NCBI GenBank assembly: GCA_003517965.1
Contig: DOZO01000026.1
Span: 36,364-76,074, forward strand
Source: Desulfobulbaceae bacterium
GTDB lineage: Bacteria > Desulfobacterota > Desulfobulbia > Desulfobulbales > Desulfurivibrionaceae
DNA: 39,711 bases
Reading direction: 5' to 3'
In this document: positions 1 to 8,300 of the stretch, piece after piece
Position numbering within the stretch: position 1 is the first letter of the stretch
Layout: each line of letters opens with the position of its first letter
Program-made: the position numbers and the translations under genes
The notes under the pieces: generated by a model
The model's database searches: none
What the model was told of the DNA's origin: nothing
The model's input: only the letters and a program-made list of their open reading frames with translations

Positions 1-2354
1 TTGAAGGAGCTGGTCAGGAGCGACATGTAGGTTTCCAGCCGCCGACTGGTAATGCCGTCGATTTTCAGGGCTCGCAGATAGAGGCGCAGGCATTTTATGA
101 TTCGGAGAAAGGTGGCTCTGGTGATGAAGGAAAGGTTGACGGTCTCGGGTAGCTTTTCCAGATAGACGTTGGCCAGGTTTTCCAGACGGAAGGTGAGGCC
201 GAGGGCATCGAATTTTTTTTCCCGATAACGGCCATAGACCGAGGGGATGTCCACGGCGATATGCCGTTTGTAGTAGATATCCTCTCTGGCCTCGAAGGTC
301 TCGGGGGTCAGGATGGTTTCTTTCAGTCCCTCCAGGGTATCGAGCAGGGCTTCAAGGCATTGAAAGGGGTCGCAGATCTCCAGATCGCCCAGTAGCTGTT
401 CCATTTCCGGAAAGCCGCTGTTGGCGGCAAGATGAAGCTGGTGGCGAATCTCTTCTACTCCCAGATTGTATTTCTGGTGGCAGAGCCGGTACATCTCGAT
501 CAATAAGGTGAAGCGGCGGACTTCTTCTGGCCTCAGACCCTGCTGGGCGGCCAGCCAGGTATCGCGGCGGCGGTCATCCCAGGTCAGCAGCTCCTCGATC
601 TTTTTGATAGGGCTTAGGCTCAGCACCCGGAGCATAAGAGTGTGGAGGTCGTCGACAAATGACCCCTGGGTTGTAACCTCCCGAAGCACCTCCTCTGACA
701 GATAGCCTTCTAAAACGGATTTGTCCAGGGTCTGCCAGAAAAGAAAGATCGCTTCGATGAAATCTACGATCCGGTTGCTTGATTCTACATGGCTCTGTTT
801 GCGCAGGAAATGAATGAGTTGGTCTTTGCGCTTGTGCATCTCGTCAAGTTCGGTGGATACATCACGGAGCTGTCCTTCTGCCCCTATTTCATTAAAGAAA
901 ACCGGCATCAGCTTGGCGAATTGCTTGGCCAGGTTATAGATGGGTTCGATGGGATGGTTTAAAAGCTGGGTGATGTCGCGCTGAAAGAGGTCGGTGTCCT
1001 TGACGCAGGTGCCAGAGAGTTTGAGGTTGATGATCAGGGCGGAAAAAAGGGTGGAGCACCATTTTGGCTCCTGCATGATCAGGCTGAGCCAGACCCGGAT
1101 GTTGTCCAGATGTGCTGGATTGGTAATAGGTTGCCAGTCATCGTTTAAGCCCTGAAAGTTGGCGTATTGAAAGCCGAATCGCACCGTTTCAAAAAGGAAG
1201 GTTTCTACCAGCCGACTGTTGCCGCGTTGGAAAACCTCACTTCCCAGCACCTGGATGCACTGCAATGAGGTGTGCGGATACTTTTTGACATTGCTCTTCA
1301 AGAGCGCCAGGGTGGTGAGCAGGAAGCGTTCTATTTCCTCAAAGGTTTGCTGGCGGATGAGCTGGACCAGGCCCCGATTGATTTCGCGCAGGGTTTCTTC
1401 ATGGATCAGGGCCAGGCCCGCTGTATCCATGATCCGGAAGAGGAAGAGCAGCTTGCGGTTCTCGGCGAAGCGATCCATGGTCAGGGCATTGGTGGTGTTT
1501 TCTTCCCCGAGTCGGTCCGGCGCTTGTTTGTAGAGCCGAATGATGTCCATGTGGTTGGGTAGGGCAAGCATTGTTGCCAAAGCGTCTGGGGAGTCTGGAT
1601 CAATCCCGCTGAGGGCGGCCAGGTGCTCGTGCAGTCTCTGGTGGGAGATGGCAACAAACAGTGAGCTGGAGTGCCAGCCCATGCAGAGATCCCCGCATTG
1701 TTTACTAAACCAGGCGAGGGGATCTTCTTCACTCAGCCAGTATTTGTAGTTGAGGCTCAGAACCCTTTGCAGGAGTCGGGCGGCGTTGGATTTGCCGGTG
1801 CAACTCGGTGCGGCAAGCCAGAGTTCGTGCAGTCTGATCAGAATCTTGCCCAGGGGATGGTGGCCCTGGACCAGAAAAAGCAGGATCTCGTCATCCAGTT
1901 CGTAGAGCTGGTCAAAACACTTGGCCAAGGCTGCTTGGTAACGCGGCAGGCTGTCGCTGGTTAGCAGTGAGGTCTGTTTGTCAAGATACGCCAACAGGCT
2001 TTCCATGGCTGTGGTGAGCAGTGCCTCGTTCTTGCGGGCATCCTCTACTGCTTCCAGAAAGATGCCGCAGAAAAGGCAAAAGGCATCTGGCCCTTGCTCG
2101 TGCCGGAAATAATGGTCGATATTCTTGAGGACAAAGGAACGAAGCCTGGGCAGGATCATCTTCCAGTTGCGGAACGGATGGCTGACCTCATACAACAGGA
2201 ACTCGATATTTTTACTTATCCCCCGGTAATTGCTGACGATATCAAGGAGAGGAAGCAGCGGGTCCGCGATGGTAACCGAGTCGACGGCGGTTTCAAGGAG
2301 ATTGGCCTTGAGCGCATCTGATTCCAGTTCCGGAGGGGTGGGTTCGGTAGTCAT
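1..2354 (-). CDS. N-terminal part of a large PEP/pyruvate-binding (PEP synthase/PPDK-like) protein, cut by window edge
   Basis: One minus-strand frame is open from ATG at 2354 to the window edge: 784 codons without a stop, so the gene continues to the left. An in-frame TGA lies a few codons upstream of the ATG, and there is no clear ribosome binding site. The product is soluble and helix-rich, with no signal peptide or membrane segment. Near the end of the visible part is a motif reading YGRYREKKFDALGLTFRLE. I associate this with the long N-terminal region of deltaproteobacterial PEP/pyruvate-binding (PEP synthase or pyruvate phosphate dikinase-like) proteins. The catalytic PEP-utilising domains would lie outside the window, so the function rests on this one motif. 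All plus-strand reading frames here are shadows of this gene. That it is a gene is nearly certain; the family name is tentative. Confidence 0.8.
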   Translation of the reverse strand, partial: MTTEPTPPELESDALKANLLETAVDSVTIADPLLPLLDIVSNYRGISKNIEFLLYEVSHPFRNWKMILPRLRSFVLKNIDHYFRHEQGPDAFCLFCGIFLEAVEDARKNEALLTTAMESLLAYLDKQTSLLTSDSLPRYQAALAKCFDQLYELDDEILLFLVQGHHPLGKILIRLHELWLAAPSCTGKSNAARLLQRVLSLNYKYWLSEEDPLAWFSKQCGDLCMGWHSSSLFVAISHQRLHEHLAALSGIDPDSPDALATMLALPNHMDIIRLYKQAPDRLGEENTTNALTMDRFAENRKLLFLFRIMDTAGLALIHEETLREINRGLVQLIRQQTFEEIERFLLTTLALLKSNVKKYPHTSLQCIQVLGSEVFQRGNSRLVETFLFETVRFGFQYANFQGLNDDWQPITNPAHLDNIRVWLSLIMQEPKWCSTLFSALIINLKLSGTCVKDTDLFQRDITQLLNHPIEPIYNLAKQFAKLMPVFFNEIGAEGQLRDVSTELDEMHKRKDQLIHFLRKQSHVESSNRIVDFIEAIFLFWQTLDKSVLEGYLSEEVLREVTTQGSFVDDLHTLMLRVLSLSPIKKIEELLTWDDRRRDTWLAAQQGLRPEEVRRFTLLIEMYRLCHQKYNLGVEEIRHQLHLAANSGFPEMEQLLGDLEICDPFQCLEALLDTLEGLKETILTPETFEAREDIYYKRHIAVDIPSVYGRYREKKFDALGLTFRLENLANVYLEKLPETVNLSFITRATFLRIIKCLRLYLRALKIDGITSRRLETYMSLLTSSF

Positions 2355-2432
2355 ATCTTTAATATAGAGAACGTATCAAGGAAGATGCACTCGCAAAAAA
2401 GGAAAAAGCTAACAGGATAGTGACACAAGAGC

Positions 2433-2469
2433 AAAAAAAAAGGAGAAGGCAAATGCCCTCTCCTTTTTT
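2433..2469 (-). terminator. Bidirectional intrinsic terminator between dsrC and the edge gene
   Basis: A 9-bp stem with one mismatch (GGAGAAGGC at 2442-2450 with GCCCTCTCC at 2455-2463) and a 4-base loop is flanked by nine A on the left and six T on the right. Read on the minus strand it ends in a run of T about 30 bases beyond the dsrC stop, so it most likely ends the dsrC transcript. It could also stop plus-strand transcription. Confidence 0.85.
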
Positions 2470-2500
2470 CATTCAAGTCTGAACGAATCGACTGATATGT

Positions 2501-2821
2501 TTATACACAGCCGGTCGGTTTCGGCAGACCGGCCATTTTGCAAGCGCCTTTGCCGGGGCCAGAGGGGAAAAGCTCATAAATCCGCTTCAGCGGGAAGCCG
2601 GTGGTCTTGGAAAGAATCCGAACCATGGGAGCGATACCGTTTTTCTTGTAGTAGTCACGGAGGATCTCGATAACCTTGTGATGCTCTTCGGTCATTTCGC
2701 CAATGCCTTCTACACTTTTTACGTAGTCAACCCATTGCTCGTTCCACGCATCCATGTTGCCAGTGAGAAAACCGTCTTCGTCAACGGTGAAGCTTGAACC
2801 ATTATGCTCGATTGTGGGCAT
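2501..2821 (-). CDS. dsrC: DsrC, sulfur-carrier partner of dissimilatory sulfite reductase
   Basis: The 106-residue product matches DsrC/TusE in length and ends in the family's flexible C-terminal arm. It has two cysteines ten residues apart (about C94 and C105, penultimate), in the stretch CKMAGLPKPTGC. Both cysteines are the hallmark of true DsrC, which carries a trisulfide between DsrAB and the membrane DsrMKJOP complex. TusE-type proteins and regulatory paralogues often lack the first cysteine. Start choice: an ATG at 2827 lies only one base after the AAGGAG-like site, while the ATG at 2821 sits seven bases after it, so 2821 is preferred. The gene is monocistronic, with its own promoter and terminator and no dsrAB nearby, as is usual in sulfate reducers. 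DsrC is known; its role in this host as sulfate, sulfite or sulfur metabolism is inferred. Confidence 0.95.
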   Translation of the reverse strand: MPTIEHNGSSFTVDEDGFLTGNMDAWNEQWVDYVKSVEGIGEMTEEHHKVIEILRDYYKKNGIAPMVRILSKTTGFPLKRIYELFPSGPGKGACKMAGLPKPTGCV

Positions 2822-2894
2822 ATTCATTCTCCTTCAGTAAAATTTTAACTAAATTATGGTGAAATGTAACGTATTCGCAAACTCAAGATGTCAC

Positions 2895-2923
2895 TTATTA
2901 CTATATGCTTATCTCTTTGTCAA
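2895..2923 (-). promoter_or_regulatory. Sigma-70-type promoter of dsrC
   Basis: On the minus strand, TTGACA (2923-2918) is separated by exactly 17 bases from TAATAA (2900-2895). The predicted transcription start is near 2888, giving a leader of about 65 bases before the dsrC ATG at 2821. This near-consensus promoter fits the abundant expression of dsrC known in sulfate reducers. Confidence 0.75.
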
Positions 2924-2974
2924 GCAGGGGAACCTTTTTTTTTCGCCAAGGATGTACAATAAAACTTGTTGATT

Positions 2975-3739
2975 TTACAATACCTTTCTGGTGACAGGGC
3001 GGTATTTTATGTTGATCATGGCAGACAGACGGGAAAATATTTCGGGGTCAAAGTGCTCTTTCCCAAATTCGACATCCAAGGTGGTTCTGGGATTAAAATT
3101 CTGCAGGGTGAGACGCGAGCGGGAGTGGTCAAACTGCTGGCCCCAGACAAGGATATCTTCTTCTGTGTGCAGAGCGGGGGCAATAGTCATGCGAAATTCA
3201 TGCGGGATGAGGCTGTGCTGCAAAAGGTCGATGCTTTTTTGGATCGCGGCCAGGTCCACCTGGGAGCCGGCGCAACGTTCATATTTTTCTTGTACCAGCG
3301 GGGCTTTGACATCCATGGCGACCATGTCCAGAAGTTTGTCGGCAAGCAGTCGCTCCAACACCTCAGGCCTGCTGCCATTGGTGTCGAGCTTGATCGCCCA
3401 GCCTTCTGCCTTAAGCTGAGTGATCAAATTGGGAAGACCTGGGGACAAAGTAGGTTCACCGCCAGAGATGCAGACCCCCGCCAGCCAGTTTTTCCGTTCG
3501 GCCAGACGGTAAAGGATCTCAGTAAAAGGAATATCCTCCATTTTTTCTGGGGCGAGGACAAGTGGGTGGTTGTGGCAGAAAGGGCAGCGAAAATTACAGC
3601 CGCCTAAAAAAAGGATGGCACACAGCTTGCCGGGCCAGTCAATAAAGGAGGTTTCCAGAAACCCCTTTATTGGTGGCAGGCAAGCCATGTCACTACAAGA
3701 GCTTAAGGCTTGAGGTGTCAGCATATCAGCAGTTTCCAC
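2975..3739 (-). CDS. nrdG: Anaerobic ribonucleoside-triphosphate reductase activating protein (radical SAM)
   Basis: The radical SAM enzyme that installs the glycyl radical on NrdD by reducing S-adenosylmethionine with a [4Fe-4S] cluster. The cluster motif C-x3-C-x2-C is seen as CNFRCPFC, preceded by the family signature GFLETSFIDWPGK and followed by an SGGEPTL motif that binds SAM. It is the last gene of nrdD-redoxin-nrdG, 8 bases after the redoxin stop. The start is uncertain: the longest frame begins at GTG 3739, with in-frame ATGs at 3724 and 3688, and none has a good ribosome binding site. By homology the shortest form, beginning MACLPPIKGF, is reasonable. Either way the reading frame is certain. 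Confidence 0.93.
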   Translation of the reverse strand: METADMLTPQALSSCSDMACLPPIKGFLETSFIDWPGKLCAILFLGGCNFRCPFCHNHPLVLAPEKMEDIPFTEILYRLAERKNWLAGVCISGGEPTLSPGLPNLITQLKAEGWAIKLDTNGSRPEVLERLLADKLLDMVAMDVKAPLVQEKYERCAGSQVDLAAIQKSIDLLQHSLIPHEFRMTIAPALHTEEDILVWGQQFDHSRSRLTLQNFNPRTTLDVEFGKEHFDPEIFSRLSAMINIKYRPVTRKVL

Positions 3740-3747
3740 AAGGAGGG

Positions 3748-4062
3748 CTATTGAAGGGCGCAGTTGCCGGACGCACAGCTTGCTTGGGTGCTGAGATGTT
3801 TGGTTGTTATCCCATAACGGGCCGCGCGGTTAAGAAGATGACTTTCGATGTGAGGAAATTCATGCAGGGCCGAAGAATCGTCAAGCACCAGAATAGGCAG
3901 GGCCTTTCTCGCTTTTTCCACCAGTCCATGCCAGGCAAGATGCGCCAGGGCTGCGGCGTCGTTGTTGCCAAGCACCTCCACTTGGACATCCATGGCGGAA
4001 AGATCAAACTGTTTTTTCAGCTGGTCGCAGAGTACGCAATCATCCTTGGTAAATAAGGTCAT
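3748..4062 (-). CDS. Glutaredoxin-like redoxin (NrdH-like) of the anaerobic RNR operon
   Basis: A 104-residue thioredoxin-fold protein with an N-terminal strand and a C-x2-C active site at C9-C12 (DDCVLCDQL), as in NrdH and glutaredoxin-like electron donors. A second cysteine pair lies at the extreme C terminus (CASGNC), which is not typical of NrdH. A strong GGAGG site lies five bases before the ATG. The gene sits between nrdD (17-base gap) and nrdG (8-base gap), so all three are presumably co-transcribed. Some class III reductases (the NrdD2 type) take electrons from a redoxin instead of formate. I infer that this protein is that electron donor for the adjacent NrdD. Confidence 0.8.
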   Translation of the reverse strand: MTLFTKDDCVLCDQLKKQFDLSAMDVQVEVLGNNDAAALAHLAWHGLVEKARKALPILVLDDSSALHEFPHIESHLLNRAARYGITTKHLSTQASCASGNCALQ

Positions 4063-4079
4063 AGGTTCCTCCCCCCTTT

Positions 4080-6206
4080 TTAATTATTAAAGCGGTCATT
4101 GTTCCGGTAACGATCATGCAGCTCGCCGAGCTTGCCCTTGTTCCAGCTCGAAATCTTGGTGAAATAGCCGGTTATCCTGGTAATGCCGTCCACGTCTTTC
4201 GAGTGACAGTAGGGGCAGGCATCGCTTAAGCCCCTGCTCGTCTTGCCGCAGGCAAGGCAGGCGGTGAACTCCGGGGAAAAGGCGATCTGGTCGTTTTGGG
4301 TGTGTTTGAAAACATTGATTATGAAAGTGGCCAGGGCCTCCTTGTCCGGCTGGGCCTCGCCCAGCCAGAGATGGGTGATGGAACCTGCCTCGATAAGGGG
4401 ATGAAACAGGCCTTCTTTTTCCACCCTGGCGATGGGACTCATGGTGGCGCCTACGTTGAACAGGGTGGAGTTGCTGTAGTAGACCTCCCCTTTTTCTCGA
4501 TTGCCCTGGACAACCTTTTCCGCCTCCTTGCTGAAATGAGCGAGATCCAGCTTGGCAAAGCGAAAGGCGGTACTCTCAGCCGGGGTCTGTTCAAGGACAA
4601 ACTTCATCCCCAGAGTTTCGGCCAGTTTGTTGCAGACGATGTTCATGTGGGCAATGACTTTGAGACCGAACTTGATGGAGGCATCCGAGTCGTGCAGTTC
4701 CTGACCCAGATGCACCCTGATAAGTTCGTTTAAGCCTACCATGCCGATCAGGTAGGAGCAGCGGTGCAGCTTGAGGTAGGGCTCGCCGTCAAGATCCATG
4801 GCCAGCAGGGAGAGAGGCCCGCCCTTACCCAGGCTCATCAGGCGCTCGATAAATTTCTTCTTCTGGCCATGGGCCTTGGCCGCAAGCTGAATTTTTTCGG
4901 TGAGCAGGGCAAAGAGCTTGGTGTCATCGCCTTTGGCCCTGAAAGCGAGGCGTGGCAGGTTGATGGTTATGTTCTGCAACGCTGAATAGCGCATCTTCCA
5001 GGGTTGCTTGGCGTCTTCCAGGTCTGAGGCCTCCAGCTTGAAGCTCAGGCGGCAGCATTCGGAGATCTTGGCCGTATCGCCCCGGTCAAAGACGAAGTAG
5101 GTGTTGCCCTTTACCGAGGCCACCTCGCAGATATGGTGCAAAAAGTCCATATGGCCGTCGGTCTTGAAAAACTTTTCGGTGATATGCACTAACGGTTTGG
5201 GGAAAAAGAAGGGACGGCCTGCGGCGTCACCCTCTTTATAGACCTCGAACAACGCCCAGGCAAACCGCTGCGCCTGCTTTTCGTATTCGCCATAGGTCTT
5301 GCCGGTGTAGAGCCCGCCCGGCCCGATGGCTGGCACGTCTACGAAATGCTTGGGCACCTCCCAGTAAATATTGACATCGGAAAAGATCGCCTGTCCGCCT
5401 CTGGCCACGGCCTGCTGGGAGAATTCGTAGATCATCATCTGGGCCAGTTGCCTGACCCCGTCGTCGGAAAGCTCTTCCAGATAAGGCGCGTAAAAAAGAT
5501 TGATCGCGTCCCAGCCGATGGCCCCGGCAAAATGGCTTTGCAGGGAAGCGGCGAATTTGACCATGTGGGCGAGGAGCACTTCAGCATGCTTGGCTGGTTT
5601 GGCCATGGACAAGGCGTGGGGCAGGTTGAGGCCGAACTTTTTGATGTATTCCAGCGACTGCCCGGAACAATATGGCCGGTCGATAAAGCCAAGATCATGC
5701 AGATGCAGATCGCCGCTTAAGTGGGCGTCTGCCACATCCGGGGTAAAAACCTGGAGCAGGGCGTACTCCTTCTTGATGCCCTCGGCCAGAGTGAGATTGG
5801 TTGCTTCCGGCCCGTGAGGAACATTGGCGTTTTCCTTGTTATGCTGAACCAGCAGCTGATCTACGTCATAAAGCGGCACCCCGAGGCGAGTGTGCATGCG
5901 TCGCGCCTCCTCAAGGCCCATCTCCAGGAGCTTGGCGTTGACCATTTCCCGGATCAGCGGGCCGGTGATGGTTTTCACCCTGCCAGCCTGGATGGTCACC
6001 TCGATATCCCGGCTGATCTTTTCGGCGGTGTCACGATCAACAAAGGTCTCGCGCAGCAGGGCGTCGACGATGCGCTGCCGATTCCAGCCGAGCATATCAT
6101 CTTGGGAGGAACGGACAAAGAGAGCTATATCGGTGCTGTCTTCGTTTACAACCTGTTGTGTCCTGGTCTGGGCGGTTCCCGCATTGAGTGGCATCACAAC
6201 TCCCAT
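4080..6206 (-). CDS. nrdD: Anaerobic (class III) ribonucleoside-triphosphate reductase
   Basis: This 708-residue glycyl-radical enzyme makes deoxyribonucleotides without oxygen. An ATP-cone allosteric domain occupies roughly residues 25-115 (VRSSQDDMLGWNRQRIVDAL onward). The catalytic barrel contains the PYCSGQSLEY cysteine and a CC pair (SECCRLSFKL). A zinc-binding knuckle with C-x2-C pairs (CLACG, CPYC) precedes the C-terminal glycyl-radical loop RITGYF, with the radical glycine at about G680. The length is normal. AGGAG lies seven bases before the ATG. It heads an operon with a redoxin and NrdG, and two NrdR-like boxes lie just upstream. The redoxin neighbour suggests the redoxin-dependent subtype, but deciding this needs an alignment of active-site residues. 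Confidence 0.96.
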   Translation of the reverse strand: MGVVMPLNAGTAQTRTQQVVNEDSTDIALFVRSSQDDMLGWNRQRIVDALLRETFVDRDTAEKISRDIEVTIQAGRVKTITGPLIREMVNAKLLEMGLEEARRMHTRLGVPLYDVDQLLVQHNKENANVPHGPEATNLTLAEGIKKEYALLQVFTPDVADAHLSGDLHLHDLGFIDRPYCSGQSLEYIKKFGLNLPHALSMAKPAKHAEVLLAHMVKFAASLQSHFAGAIGWDAINLFYAPYLEELSDDGVRQLAQMMIYEFSQQAVARGGQAIFSDVNIYWEVPKHFVDVPAIGPGGLYTGKTYGEYEKQAQRFAWALFEVYKEGDAAGRPFFFPKPLVHITEKFFKTDGHMDFLHHICEVASVKGNTYFVFDRGDTAKISECCRLSFKLEASDLEDAKQPWKMRYSALQNITINLPRLAFRAKGDDTKLFALLTEKIQLAAKAHGQKKKFIERLMSLGKGGPLSLLAMDLDGEPYLKLHRCSYLIGMVGLNELIRVHLGQELHDSDASIKFGLKVIAHMNIVCNKLAETLGMKFVLEQTPAESTAFRFAKLDLAHFSKEAEKVVQGNREKGEVYYSNSTLFNVGATMSPIARVEKEGLFHPLIEAGSITHLWLGEAQPDKEALATFIINVFKHTQNDQIAFSPEFTACLACGKTSRGLSDACPYCHSKDVDGITRITGYFTKISSWNKGKLGELHDRYRNNDRFNN

Positions 6207-6236
6207 TTCCTTACTCCTCTTGATAGTTACTTTAAA

Positions 6237-6284
6237 ACACGACAGGTGGTATTTTGGTAAACATTATTGCACCATATGTAGTAT
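6237..6284 (-). promoter_or_regulatory. Pair of candidate NrdR boxes in the nrdD promoter region
   Basis: Two 16-base sites, at 6237-6252 and 6269-6284, both match the key positions of the NrdR box consensus acaCwAtATaTwGtgt. The left site reads acaCgAcAggTgGtat and the right gcaCcAtATgTaGtat. They are separated by 16 bases, which is the helical spacing known for paired NrdR operators. They sit 31-78 bases upstream of the nrdD ATG. A TTGACT hexamer (6293-6288, minus strand) with AATAAT 19 bases downstream could be the promoter, which bound NrdR would block. The match was made by eye. Confidence 0.6.
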
Positions 6285-6381
6285 ATGAGTCAAGAAAAAA
6301 ATGTTCGGGAAAATAAAAAAGGCGATGGGGCTTTTGCGTGGCCCGAGTGGGCAAGGAAGAGGGGTTGCAAGGCTTGTCAGA

Positions 6382-8031
6382 TTATTTGGTTGGGCTGGCC
6401 TGGCAGGGGTCGGTATCCAGACGCTCGATGATAGTATCTTTTTTCCAGTGTTCGTCGTCTAAATGAGGAAAGTCCGCCAGGTAATGGAGACCTCTGGATT
6501 CCTTGCGGATGCAGGCGCAGCGTACGATGAGCTCGGCAACCTGGGCGATGTTGCGCAACTCGATGAGATCCGGAGTCAGGATGTAGTCGTGATAATGCTG
6601 GTTCACCTCGCTGGCGATATCCCGGAGTCGTTCCTGTACCAGAGCAAGGCGTTTCTGGGTGCGGACAATGCCAACATAGTTCCACATCAAGCGTCTGATC
6701 TGGTCCCAGTTATGGCTGACCAGAACATTTTCTTCAATGCGCTGGGCCTGGCCGGCGGACCATTCCGCCACTTCTGGTAGCGCAGTCTTACGCAGGCGGG
6801 GCCATTGCCGTTCACATTCAAGAAAGGCCTGATGGGCAAAAACCACGGCTTCAAGCAGGGAATTGCTGGCCAGGCGATTGCCGCCGTGCAGGCCGGTACA
6901 CGCGGCTTCCCCAAAGGCAAAAAGACCTTCGATGTTGGTCTTTCCCCACTGGTCTGTTACTACTCCGCCACACATATAATGGGCTGCTGGCACCACCGGA
7001 ATGGGTACTTTGGTCATATCGATCCCTAAGGAAAGACATTTCTGGTATATGGTCGGGAATCTTTTTTTTAGAAACTCTGCTGGCTGGTGAGTGATATCCA
7101 GATACACACAATCATCGCCGCTGGCCTTCATCTCGCTGTCAATAGCCCTGGCCACCGTGTCCCGAGTGGCCAGATCCCCACGGGCGTCATACTTGTGCAT
7201 GAAGGCCTGGCCGCGCTGGTCGATGAGCCGTCCGCCTTCCCCGCGCACTGCTTCGGAGATCAAGAAATTTTTTACCTGAGGGTGATAGAGACAGGTGGGG
7301 TGAAACTGAACAAATTCCAGATTGGCAACCCTGGCTCCGGCCCGGTAGGCCATGGCAATACCGTCGCCGGTGGCAATATCTGGGTTGGTGGTATAGAGAT
7401 AGACCTTGCCGGTGCCGCCGGTACATAGCGTCGTGACCTTGGCCTGCCAGGTATCGATCTGTCCGGTTTCCCGGTCAAAAACATAGGCGCCCAGACACTG
7501 GTCGCTGAAATTGTGGTGGGGCTGATACGGGGTGCCGGTCTTGGAGCTGACCAGCAGGTCGACGGCCAGATGATTTTCCAGTACCGTGATGTTGGGGTTC
7601 GCCGCCACCTGGGCCAGGAGCGCTTCTTCGATTTTGCGACCGGTGAGATCCATGGCGTGGGCAATCCGGCGGGCGGAATGCCCACCCTCCTTGCCCAGAT
7701 CAAGGTGAGGCGAGGCATTGGCCTCATTTTGGAATTGTACTCCGAGGCGGATCAACTCTTCGATGCGGGCCGGGCCGTTTTCTACCACCAGTTGGACAAT
7801 GTCTTTATGGCAGAGCCCAGCTCCGGAGCGCAAAGTGTCCTCGATATGCAGAGCAAAGGAATCATCCGGCGACAAGACAGCGGCGATGCCGCCCTGGGCC
7901 AGATTGGTGGCAGTGTCCACCCTGGCTTTTTTGGTGACAATCGCTACTGACCCTAAGCGAGCTGCCTTGATGGCAAAAGAAAGCCCGGAGATGCCGCTGC
8001 CAATTACGAGAAAATCCGGGCTCTGTTTCAT
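6382..8031 (-). CDS. nadB: L-aspartate oxidase (quinolinate/NAD biosynthesis)
   Basis: This 549-residue flavoprotein oxidises L-aspartate to iminoaspartate, the first step of de novo NAD synthesis. It can use fumarate as acceptor in anaerobes. The FAD-binding glycine motif GSGISGLSFA lies near the N terminus and the succinate dehydrogenase/fumarate reductase-type active-site segments follow (GEGGRLID, HYMCGG, GEAACTGLHGGNRLASNSLL). The family signature ESRGLHY is close to the C terminus. Start choice: a possible GTG at 8037 overlaps the GGAG that serves as ribosome binding site for the ATG at 8031, so 8031 is taken. No nadA or nadC lies next to it; it stands alone between nrdD and a divergent HAD gene. 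Confidence 0.96.
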   Translation of the reverse strand: MKQSPDFLVIGSGISGLSFAIKAARLGSVAIVTKKARVDTATNLAQGGIAAVLSPDDSFALHIEDTLRSGAGLCHKDIVQLVVENGPARIEELIRLGVQFQNEANASPHLDLGKEGGHSARRIAHAMDLTGRKIEEALLAQVAANPNITVLENHLAVDLLVSSKTGTPYQPHHNFSDQCLGAYVFDRETGQIDTWQAKVTTLCTGGTGKVYLYTTNPDIATGDGIAMAYRAGARVANLEFVQFHPTCLYHPQVKNFLISEAVRGEGGRLIDQRGQAFMHKYDARGDLATRDTVARAIDSEMKASGDDCVYLDITHQPAEFLKKRFPTIYQKCLSLGIDMTKVPIPVVPAAHYMCGGVVTDQWGKTNIEGLFAFGEAACTGLHGGNRLASNSLLEAVVFAHQAFLECERQWPRLRKTALPEVAEWSAGQAQRIEENVLVSHNWDQIRRLMWNYVGIVRTQKRLALVQERLRDIASEVNQHYHDYILTPDLIELRNIAQVAELIVRCACIRKESRGLHYLADFPHLDDEHWKKDTIIERLDTDPCQASPTK

Positions 8032-8164
8032 GATCACTCCGTGCGCTTAACAGCTTGACATCTTCGGAAGATATTCAGTAAAGAGTAGACGTTTAGTAGC
8101 ATAACATCCACATGAAACCTTTAGCTGCCAATGTCCTGATTCGTCTATCTCGCGAAAGGATTTT

Positions 8165-8216
8165 AGGGGCCGTTAAGAATGTACTACATTTAAGACCATT
8201 TCGTTACGGCCCCTTA
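8165..8216. repeat. Palindromic intergenic repeat, copy A
   Basis: AGGGGCCGTTA (8165-8175) and TTACGGCCCCT (8204-8214) form a long hairpin with one mismatch. Read on the minus strand, the element aligns along most of its length with those at 18756-18808 and 21720-21777: TAAGGRGCCGTA at the start, TTCTTAACGGCYC at the end. It lies in the divergent gap between nadB (minus) and the HAD gene (plus), so it is not simply a terminator. Confidence 0.7.
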
Positions 8217-8300
8217 TGCCGAGCACGATCTTTAATGTTATCCATTTTGAACAACGGCTTACATAGTGCGGACCAGGGCAGATGGTAAGGATTCTTCATT

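Noticed and set aside
466..2321. Several plus-strand open frames of 60-110 codons in the left 2.3 kb
   Set aside because: They are antisense shadows of the 784-codon minus-strand gene, with compositions (many Arg and Ser) typical of shadow frames and no homology I recognise.
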